Assembly: GCA_016125005.1 (NCBI GenBank)
Contig: WGMQ01000031.1
Span: forward strand, 1 to 40,154
Direction: 5' to 3'
Source: a bacterium
GTDB taxonomy: Bacteria > Sumerlaeota > Sumerlaeia > SLMS01
DNA length: 40,154 bases
The notes beneath the pieces were generated by a model that was not told the origin of the DNA, did no database searches, and was given only the letters and a program-made list of their open reading frames with translations. The position numbers and the translations under genes are program-made. This document shows, one piece after another, positions 34,085-40,154 of the stretch (position 1 is the stretch's first letter; every line of letters starts with the position of its first letter).

Positions 34085-36595
34085 TCAGCTTTTCTCCGTG
34101 TCTCCGTGTCCCCGTGGTGACCTCGTTTTTCCCTGCCCCAGCAGCAGCGAGTTCCCCACAACCGTGACGCTGCTGAGGGCCATGGCGGCCCCGGCGAACA
34201 TGGGCGAGAGCATTCCCAGCGCCGCGACGGGGATCAGGATCGCGTTGTAGGCAAAGGCCCAGAAGAGGTTCTGGCGAATCTTGCCCATGGTGGCGCGGCT
34301 GAGGCTGATCGCGCGCACCACGCCATCCAGGTTGCCGGAAACAAGCGTGATGGCGCCCGTTTCCATCGCCACGTCGGTGCCCGTGCCGAGCGCCATGCCG
34401 AGGTCCGCCTGGGCGAGCGCCGGCGCGTCGTTGACGCCGTCGCCCACCATCGCCACGCGATGCCCGGCGCGCTGGAGTTCCGCAATGCGGCGCGCCTTGT
34501 CCTCCGGCTTCACGTTGGCGATCACGCGCCCGGGCGGGATGCCGACGCTTTCCGCGACCGCTGCCGCCGTGCGCGCGTTGTCTCCCGTGAGGAGCCAGAC
34601 CGCCACCTTGCTCTCCGCGTGGAGCGCGCGAATCGCCGCGGCGCTCGATTCCTTGGGCTTGTCGGCGATGCCAATCAGGCCCAGCGCCGTGCCCGAACCG
34701 GTGTCGGCGATGACCACGACGGTGAGGGCCGCTTCCTCCAGGCGCGCCAGCGCCGCCGTCGCTTCTTGGGCGAGCTTGAGGCCCAGCTCGGCCACCCCTT
34801 GCGGCGAGCCGACAAAGAGCGCGACGCCGTCGACCGTGGCCGTGACGCCGCGACCCGGGATGTTGCGGAAGTCCGAAAGCGGCATGGTCGTGCCCCCTGC
34901 GGCAGCGACCACGGCGCGGGCGAGCGGGTGCTCGCTGCCATGCTCGGCGCTGGCGGCGAGCGCCAGCAGCCGGTCGCGATCGAGGCCACCCAGCGGCACG
35001 ACATCCACCACCGCTGGCTTCCCTTCCGTGACCGTGCCGGTCTTGTCGAGGACCACCACATCGATCTCGCGGGCGCGCTCCACGGCGGCCACGTCGCGGA
35101 TCAGGATCCCTTCCCGCGCGCCGCGCCCCGTGCCGACCATCAGCGCCGTCGGCGTGGCGAGACCCAGCGCACAGGGGCACGCGATGATGAGCACCGTCAC
35201 CGCGTTGATGAGCCCCGCGACCCAGGCTCCGGCGAGCAGTCCCCACGCCAGGAACGTCACCAGGGCGATGACCATCACGACCGGGACGAAGACATTGGCG
35301 ACCTGGTCGGCCACCTTCTGGATCGCCGCCTTCCCCTCCTGGGCGCGCTCGACCATCTCGACGATGCGGGCCAGCGCCGTCTCTCCACCAACACGCGTGG
35401 CGCGAACGCGCAGCAGGCCGCTTCCGTTGATCGACGAGCCGAAGAGCGGATCGCCCGGCTGACGCAGGACGGGCATGGATTCACCCGTCATCATGGACTC
35501 GTCCACCTCAGAACTACCGCCCACGACCTCGCCGTCGGTGGGAATCTTCTCGCCGGGGCGCACGATCATGACGTCGCCGGGGACGATGTCCTCCACCGGG
35601 ACCGGAATCTCGCGCCCATCGCGCTCGACGGTGGCCTCGCGTGCGGACATTTCCATGAGGGCGCGGATTGCCTGCCCCGCGCGAAGTCGCGCGCCCGCCT
35701 CAAGCCACTTGCCCAGCGCCACCAGCGTCAGGATGACCGCGGCGCTTTCGAAATAGACATGCCCGCCAGCCAGTTCGTGCCCGAGCCACCCGGCCACGCG
35801 CACCACCGCAGAAAATCCATAGGCCGCGCCGACACCCAGCGCCACCAGCGTGTCCATGGTGAACTGACCGTGCCGGAGCGCTTTCACCGCGTTCGACAGG
35901 AATGGCGCGCCAAGCACCGCCACCACCACCGTCGCAAAGGCGAAAGCGATGACGTCCGCGCCGGAGAAGTGAACCGCGTGCAGGCCCGCGTGGGCGCCCA
36001 TTTCCAGGGCGACCACCGGGAGCGACAGCACTGCTCCCGCGATCCAACGTCGCTTCCAGACGGCCACATCGGCTGCGCGGTCGTGCCCACCGGGCGCACC
36101 CGCCGCACGAGCCTTGTAGCCCGCGCGATCCACCGCCTCGGCGGCGCGTCGAGTCACCTCGGCGCGGTCTCCGCCGGGCGCCAGATTCAGCCGCGCGCGC
36201 TCCGTGGCAAAGTTCACCCGCGCCGTCTCGACGCCGGGCACACCGCCCAGCGCCTTCTCCACCTTCCGCACGCAGGAAGCGCAGCTCATCCCTTCGATTT
36301 CAAGGACCACAAACTCGCCGGTCGGCGCCGTCTCCGCTGGGACCGCAGCTGTGGGAGAGGTTACCGTCGGCGTCGATTCCTCCAGCGCATAGTCCTCCCC
36401 CTCAAGAGACCGGCGAAGCGCCTCCAAGGTAACCGACTCGTCGACCTCGATGTCGGCGACGCCCTCGGCCAGCGACACGTCGACGCGATGAACGCCGGGC
36501 ACCGTTTCCAGCGCCCCGCGCACCGCCGAGACGCAGTGCTGGCAACTCATGCCTGTGACGCGCAGGCGACGCTTCTCGATCACGGGAGCAGCCAT
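34085..36595 (-). CDS. copA: Copper-exporting P1B-type ATPase
   Basis: An 836-residue pump that exports Cu(I) across the inner membrane. Two N-terminal heavy-metal domains are present: GMSCQHC (C18, C21) and GMSCASC (about 105-108). Then come the membrane helices, the actuator TGES motif (MMTGESMPV), the metal-transport CPC (IIACPCALG, about 472), the phosphorylation site DKTGT (about 515), the nucleotide-binding SEHPLA and the hinge GDGVNDAP (about 717). These mark a Cu(I) type 1B-1 ATPase. The start lies 2 bp after the copZ-like stop. The last residues (SPRGHGDTEKS) are encoded by the CACGGAGA repeat, so the 3' end was reshaped by a repeat insertion. Confidence 0.95.
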   Translation of the reverse strand: MAAPVIEKRRLRVTGMSCQHCVSAVRGALETVPGVHRVDVSLAEGVADIEVDESVTLEALRRSLEGEDYALEESTPTVTSPTAAVPAETAPTGEFVVLEIEGMSCASCVRKVEKALGGVPGVETARVNFATERARLNLAPGGDRAEVTRRAAEAVDRAGYKARAAGAPGGHDRAADVAVWKRRWIAGAVLSLPVVALEMGAHAGLHAVHFSGADVIAFAFATVVVAVLGAPFLSNAVKALRHGQFTMDTLVALGVGAAYGFSAVVRVAGWLGHELAGGHVYFESAAVILTLVALGKWLEAGARLRAGQAIRALMEMSAREATVERDGREIPVPVEDIVPGDVMIVRPGEKIPTDGEVVGGSSEVDESMMTGESMPVLRQPGDPLFGSSINGSGLLRVRATRVGGETALARIVEMVERAQEGKAAIQKVADQVANVFVPVVMVIALVTFLAWGLLAGAWVAGLINAVTVLIIACPCALGLATPTALMVGTGRGAREGILIRDVAAVERAREIDVVVLDKTGTVTEGKPAVVDVVPLGGLDRDRLLALAASAEHGSEHPLARAVVAAAGGTTMPLSDFRNIPGRGVTATVDGVALFVGSPQGVAELGLKLAQEATAALARLEEAALTVVVIADTGSGTALGLIGIADKPKESSAAAIRALHAESKVAVWLLTGDNARTAAAVAESVGIPPGRVIANVKPEDKARRIAELQRAGHRVAMVGDGVNDAPALAQADLGMALGTGTDVAMETGAITLVSGNLDGVVRAISLSRATMGKIRQNLFWAFAYNAILIPVAALGMLSPMFAGAAMALSSVTVVGNSLLLGQGKTRSPRGHGDTEKS
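34093..34118. repeat. Tandem 8-mer CACGGAGA, copy 2 (inverted), in 3' end of copA
   Basis: On the minus strand: AC, CACGGGGA, CACGGAGA, CACGGAGA. It is the same family as the copy at 13421-13444 in the prophage. It codes for the SPRGHGDTEKS tail of CopA. Confidence 0.65.
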
Positions 36596-36597
36596 CT

Positions 36598-36807
36598 TCA
36601 GCGGACGCTTGTGGCGCCATAGCCCTTCCTCGTCACCGCCTCGACGAGCGTCTGGGGCGTGACTGCGGAGGCCAGTTCAACGACGGCCTCGCCTGCTTCG
36701 AGCGACACCTGCACCGTGGCCACGCCGGGCACTTCCCGCAGCGCCTTGGCCACGCGATTCGCGCAACCGCCACAGGTCATTCCATCAATCTTGAGCTTCT
36801 CTGTCAT
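36598..36807 (-). CDS. copZ: Copper chaperone, heavy-metal-associated domain
   Basis: A 69-residue single HMA domain with the metal site GMTCGGC (residues 9-15, cysteines 12 and 15) and the usual ferredoxin-like order of strands (KLKIDGM, VATVQVSLEAGEAVVEL, GYGATSV). It carries Cu(I) to CopA. The gene is immediately upstream of copA, with 2 bp between them, so they are co-transcribed. The symbol is by context; a role in other metal transfer cannot be excluded. Confidence 0.85.
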   Translation of the reverse strand: MTEKLKIDGMTCGGCANRVAKALREVPGVATVQVSLEAGEAVVELASAVTPQTLVEAVTRKGYGATSVR

Positions 36808-36825
36808 CGTTACTCATCCCTTCGC

Positions 36826-36841
36826 GCCGCTGACACGCGGC
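36826..36841 (-). promoter_or_regulatory. Inverted repeat in the copZ leader
   Basis: GCCGC-TGACAC-GCGGC, 18 bp upstream of the copZ start. Copper operons are usually controlled by a copper-sensing repressor or activator binding an inverted repeat near the promoter, but no regulator gene is present in the window and no known consensus matches well. It could also be a leader hairpin. Confidence 0.3.
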
Positions 36842-37001
36842 TGCCAAGTAGCATGCAGGGATCAGGCCAGAGGCACCGGAGGGAGTGTCAGGGGAAGGGT
36901 GTGCGCCCGATCGCGAAGAGGGCACTAAATTGAGCTTGACGAAGCAGGGGTGGATAGGAATCGTTTGCTCGCATCCAGTCAGTAACTTACGGGGTATAAA
37001 C

Positions 37002-38180
37002 ATGAGGAAGGCTATTCGACGCTTTTGGGGCTTGGTGGGCATAGCGGGAAGTATCTTGTTCTCCGAGACAGCTGATTGCGCGACCACTTACGGCTTGCAG
37101 TTCGGGGTTTATCAATCGCCGGACAATGCATCCCAGCGGGTCGCGTACTTGAAGTCCCTTGGATTCAATGTGAGCGCGCATCAGGAAGGTGGGGTGAGCA
37201 AGGTTGTGCTCCCAGTCGGAGAGGCCCTGACGGACGCATATGCGGTTCGTACGCTGATGGCACTGCCGCCGACGGATACTCCCGTCATAGTGAGCCTCGA
37301 AGCTGAAAGCGTGAGTCCGGACGCGTTGTTTGCGGTCCCCATCTTTCATCTTGGACCTGGCGACTATGGTGCATTAGAGCCACGGACGCTCGTGGGTAAC
37401 CAGAGGTATGCTGATCTGGAGGCGCTGGACGGGAAGGATGAATACGCTACTGCGTTGTCTCGCCACCTCTCGGAGTGCGACGGGGACGACCCCCTTCGAG
37501 GCTATATTCTCGCCAACTTGGGAATACTGGCGATTAAGTCGAGGGACTACACAAAGGCGCTCGAGTACCTAGGCCCCGTTAGCAAAGGGGTTGTGCCGTC
37601 CGCTGCTTCGCACCGCGCGATGGCGATGAGGCGCTACGCGTGGGTGCTCCACAAGACGGGAAGGAAGCTGGAAGCGTATCTGGCGTACCGTCAGATAATG
37701 ACTTTGTTTCCCCTTGGCGCTTCCCGCGACACTGCTGTCGTTGAGGCTGCCGGCTGTTACTTGGAGTTGTGCCGCTCCGCGAAGGGGGATTTGAAGGAGT
37801 TTAGATTATTCGTTGAGCGCGAACGTTCTCAAATTGGAGAATCTGCTCGTGTACGGCTAGATCTGATGAATGCAGAATCATTCTACTACTCCCAAGAATA
37901 TGTTCGGAGCACCGAAGAGCTACATCATTTTTTGGCAAGTACGGCAGTCTCTGAGTATCCATCGGAGCACATGATGGGAAGATTGTTCCTTGCGTTGTCG
38001 TACGGGGAGTTGGGTGATCTGTCTGAATGTCTTTCGCAGCTGGACGTCATTGAGCGAGACGCCTCGGAGTATCCAACGACTGCTTTTGAAGGTTTTGAAG
38101 ACTTTAGGTCCACAGCTATTGGATGGAGGAATCATTATATGCAACTGAAGGATAATTCCGACGAGGAGTACGTAAAGTGA
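37002..38180 (+). CDS. Exported SPOR- and TPR-like protein
   Basis: A 392-residue product starting at ATG 37002 (36885 would extend into poorly coding sequence); the ribosome-binding site is weak. It has a signal peptide (RKAIRRFWGLVGIAGSILFSETADC), then a SPOR-like domain at about 28-75 (TYGLQFGVYQSPDNASQRVAYLKSLGFNVSAHQEGGVSKVVL), which typically binds denuded peptidoglycan. The rest is helical with TPR-like repeats (LANLGILAIKSRDYTKALEYLG, MRRYAWVLHKTGRKLEAYLAYRQIMTLFP). It is probably periplasmic and works at the cell wall. The stop overlaps the next start (TGATG), forming an operon with the next gene. Codon usage is less GC-biased than in the prophage. Confidence 0.65.
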   Translation: MRKAIRRFWGLVGIAGSILFSETADCATTYGLQFGVYQSPDNASQRVAYLKSLGFNVSAHQEGGVSKVVLPVGEALTDAYAVRTLMALPPTDTPVIVSLEAESVSPDALFAVPIFHLGPGDYGALEPRTLVGNQRYADLEALDGKDEYATALSRHLSECDGDDPLRGYILANLGILAIKSRDYTKALEYLGPVSKGVVPSAASHRAMAMRRYAWVLHKTGRKLEAYLAYRQIMTLFPLGASRDTAVVEAAGCYLELCRSAKGDLKEFRLFVERERSQIGESARVRLDLMNAESFYYSQEYVRSTEELHHFLASTAVSEYPSEHMMGRLFLALSYGELGDLSECLSQLDVIERDASEYPTTAFEGFEDFRSTAIGWRNHYMQLKDNSDEEYVK

Positions 38181-38671
38181 TGTTTTTAAGTACGAAAGCT
38201 CTGCGAAGCGTGACCTCTGTACTTCTGTTCCTCTTTACACCACTGCTGGCATTGCAGGCAGCTCCTGATCCAAAGGCTCCCTTCACTCCCACTCCCACTC
38301 CCACTCCTACTCCGGTCGCATGTGAAGGATGTTCAGATGGCGGCCTGAGTACACATACTTATGATCAGGCGTGCGGCAATTGTCTTCGCTCAGACGAGGT
38401 TTTTGGAGATGATCCTCCCGACTACTCTGATCCATATGTAAACTGCCGCGGCAGCGAGGAGGACGAAACTTGCCCTTCAAACAATCCGAAATGTCCAAGA
38501 ATTGTGGTTAATCCCTTACCTTGTCAACCCGCTGCTTGCTGCACAATTCCGGTGACTTTGACGTACTCAGAAATAAATTGCGAAATTGTTTACAATGACG
38601 GACCGCCGTACCTTTGTCAATGCAATGCGACTGTGTTTTACTACATAACTAGCCGCTGCGCCTCAAACTGA
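38180..38671 (+). CDS. Secreted Cys-rich protein with (Thr-Pro)n linker
   Basis: A 163-residue product. The signal peptide is MFLSTKALRSVTSVLLFLF... up to about residue 28, followed by a TPTPTPTPTP linker encoded by hexamer repeats. The mature part then contains 14 cysteines in about 115 residues (CEGC, ACGNC, NCRG, PCQPAACC, LCQCN), suggesting disulfide-bonded export. No known family was recognised. The start is coupled to the upstream SPOR/TPR gene. The AT-richer composition compared with most of the window is notable. Confidence 0.65.
   Translation: MFLSTKALRSVTSVLLFLFTPLLALQAAPDPKAPFTPTPTPTPTPVACEGCSDGGLSTHTYDQACGNCLRSDEVFGDDPPDYSDPYVNCRGSEEDETCPSNNPKCPRIVVNPLPCQPAACCTIPVTLTYSEINCEIVYNDGPPYLCQCNATVFYYITSRCASN
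38285..38313 (+). repeat. ACTCCC hexamer microsatellite
   Basis: Units ACTCCC, ACTCCC, ACTCCC, ACTCCT and ACTCC encode TPTPTPTPTP in frame. Six-base units keep the reading frame, so slippage would change linker length, not turn the gene off. Confidence 0.75.
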
Positions 38672-38692
38672 TCAAGAAAGGATCCTCGCTCA

Positions 38693-39604
38693 ATGCTAAA
38701 ATCAGTTGCTGTTTCGGGTTTGTTTTTCTGCTTTCTGTGTTGCCCACTACTCGGGGAATCTTCCGGAGTCTTATCCACCCGTCCTGTGGGTCAGGAGATT
38801 GAGCGTTTAGCTCAGTCATCCGGGGAGCTCTCTGGAGTTCAGGTACCCGTAACCCTCTCATATAAATATGAACGATTGCAATCATACCCCATGGAGGCTC
38901 TTGCACTTCAGCCAGAGTCGCGCGGTTCCTCCATCACCGACGGTAGGTTGGGGACCTTGCTCAGCCACCCGGCGGTCCCTACCGGAAGAGTTGGACAGAC
39001 AATCGCAGTTACTGTTGAATCCAATAGCATGTATCAAGAAAGGACCCAACTCTCCGTTCGACAGATACGCAACGGCTCCGCCCAGTGGGTCTTGGACCTC
39101 GCGCCTGGCGATGGAACGTCTGTCACCCGCTACCGTCAGGAGGGGGGCGAGCTAACGACGACCATCTTTCATGCAGGGCCCGATGGTAGCCTGAAGGAGG
39201 ACAGCTCCTCCGCACCGGCCGTCACTGCCTCGCTTCTTCCCTACGACCCGCTCAAGGTTCTCAAGAGTGCCAGTTGGTACCTTGGCGAATTGCCGCGCCT
39301 CCAGAGCACTACCGTCGACGCCTCGACGATTGAGGTTTCGACGAAGCACGACACCGCCCGGATCCGGCTGGGCCCAGCTCCTGCACTCCTTAAGAACACC
39401 GGTACGCGCAAGGACGGTCAGGTGACGGTGGTTGAGCCGACCTACGCCAGCGAGGAGTCGATGGTGCCCGATTCGGTGACCATCACGGTGACCGGCGCCG
39501 ACGGTGCTCTCCTCACCAAGGAGACGATCACCGAAATCAAGATTCGTCCGCTCACTGCGGAGGAACTCCGCACCGAATGGGACGCGCCGCCGCGCTTTAA
39601 CTGA
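38693..39604 (+). CDS. Exported protein, unknown
   Basis: A 303-residue product starting at ATG 38693 after AAAGGA. The N terminus (MLKSVAVSGLFFCFLCCPLL) is a signal peptide; FLCC could serve as a lipobox. The mature part is beta-rich (VGQTIAVTVESNSMY, AQWVLDLAPGDG, DTARIRLGPAP, MVPDSVTITVTGADG) and resembles outer-membrane or periplasmic lipid/lipoprotein-handling folds in general style, but no family was recognised. It follows the Cys-rich secreted gene by 21 bp, so all three genes may form an operon. The 3' end is higher in GC than the 5' end. Confidence 0.6.
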   Translation: MLKSVAVSGLFFCFLCCPLLGESSGVLSTRPVGQEIERLAQSSGELSGVQVPVTLSYKYERLQSYPMEALALQPESRGSSITDGRLGTLLSHPAVPTGRVGQTIAVTVESNSMYQERTQLSVRQIRNGSAQWVLDLAPGDGTSVTRYRQEGGELTTTIFHAGPDGSLKEDSSSAPAVTASLLPYDPLKVLKSASWYLGELPRLQSTTVDASTIEVSTKHDTARIRLGPAPALLKNTGTRKDGQVTVVEPTYASEESMVPDSVTITVTGADGALLTKETITEIKIRPLTAEELRTEWDAPPRFN

Positions 39605-39616
39605 GGGGCGCGTTCC

Positions 39617-40018
39617 TCAATCCGTCGCCTTTTCGATCCACGCAAGGGAGAACAGGAATGCGAGGGTTCGTCCGTCGGGCGAATCTTCGAAGTCCTTTGG
39701 GGACCAAGTGGGCGAGTCGATCCAGAGCTGGGGATTCGCCAAGGGAGCCTTCAACTCGAACGGTATCCTGAGGTCGAAGTAGCCGTTGGGCATGGTGCCG
39801 CTGTACGGAGCCAGTCCCGAGGAAAGGCGACCGGCGCGGAACTCGACGGTCTCCGTTGGGTAGGGCTGACGGAAACCCTGCATCCTGACCTGGTACTTGC
39901 CGGGCGCCAGATCGCCTTCGAAGCGGATCCCCACCCGGTCGTTGGCCCCCCAGCGGAAAGTCGTCAGATCGCTGCCGATTTCCACGACGGACCAGCCATC
40001 GCGCATGGCCTGACGCAT
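39617..40018 (-). CDS. Unrecognised protein, 5' end uncertain
   Basis: A 133-residue product from the ATG at 40018. The frame stays open to about 40116, where a TAG occurs, and the extra residues look coding (AVFRDGRTEDKGLTRQETPK), but no standard start codon is available there. The gene may therefore be broken, or start by another route. The product is beta-rich (VGIRFEGDLAPGKYQVRMQGFRQPYPTETVEFRAG), in the style of a carboxypeptidase-regulatory-like or surface protein. It is convergent with the preceding exported protein gene, with 12 bp between stops. Confidence 0.4.
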   Translation of the reverse strand: MRQAMRDGWSVVEIGSDLTTFRWGANDRVGIRFEGDLAPGKYQVRMQGFRQPYPTETVEFRAGRLSSGLAPYSGTMPNGYFDLRIPFELKAPLANPQLWIDSPTWSPKDFEDSPDGRTLAFLFSLAWIEKATD

Positions 40019-40154
40019 CTTTACCCATTCGCCTTTGATTTTGGCTATTTTTGGCGTTTCTTGACGCGTAAGTCCTTTATCCTCAGTCCGTCCATCTCTG
40101 AAAACGGCTGTAGTGCCGACCTACTATCTTGACGGCGCGGTGCTGGGCTAGGAC

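Noticed and set aside
34460..36622. 720-residue plus-strand open frame opposite copA
   Set aside because: Antisense shadow of a clear P-type ATPase; composition is typical of reverse-frame high-GC artefacts.

Overview
The window is high-GC, densely coding bacterial DNA. About the first 27.6 kb is the right-hand, structural part of a tailed-phage (siphovirus-type) prophage. The remaining 12.5 kb is host chromosome. The host is probably a diderm from a poorly cultured lineage. Hints are the SecB-family and SPOR-domain proteins, secreted Cys-rich and (Thr-Pro)n proteins, and short dispersed palindromic or tandem repeats of a kind I associate with Planctomycetota, Verrucomicrobiota or Sumerlaeota genomes. 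I cannot place it at phylum level with confidence.

Prophage, 1-27,624. A short sigma-region-2-like regulator and two small proteins lead into an orphan ParB-methyltransferase, a putative small terminase, the large terminase (4306), portal (6307), scaffold (9619) and major capsid protein with an inserted beta domain (10255). Head-tail connector and tail-completion genes follow, then tail tube, two tail-assembly-chaperone-like genes, a short tape measure, tail tip and fibre genes, a TM/coiled-coil protein, a FnIII-like protein, a hub-like protein, an OB-fold-like protein and two large unrecognised structural proteins. No integrase, repressor or clear endolysin lies in the window, so the early region is to the left. 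A tRNA-Arg(TCT) at 27,793-27,868, its 3' end facing the prophage, is the likely attachment gene.

The most unusual feature is cargo on the opposite strand inserted between consecutive packaging genes. A three-gene hicA-hicB-secB-like locus, which looks like a toxin-antitoxin-chaperone (TAC) system, sits between the putative small and large terminase genes. A 32-codon hydrophobic peptide gene with a perfect Shine-Dalgarno sits between terminase and portal. A three-gene cassette including a DUF2335 membrane protein sits between portal and scaffold. A DUF6527-type zinc-binding protein is inserted on the same strand inside the tail module. After each insertion, just before the next phage gene, there is a C/G-CTAGAT element (345, 4293, 6271, 9563, 13763), which I interpret as a phage promoter that restarts late transcription.

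Host region, 27,625-40,154. tRNA-Arg is followed by a second, unrelated hicA-hicB pair on the minus strand, an aroB-yhcH operon, a REP-like palindrome cluster, and a stand-alone MmeI-like type IIG restriction-modification enzyme. That gene's specificity region (about 32,230-33,300) has codon usage unlike the rest of the gene. Next come copZ-copA copper export genes (minus strand), then a SPOR/TPR secreted protein, a Cys-rich secreted protein and another exported protein (plus strand), and one unrecognised minus-strand gene at the edge.

Across both prophage and host the octamer GTCTATAC (either strand) occurs ten times, far above a base-composition expectation. It could be a genome-wide signal such as a DNA-uptake or other iterated word.
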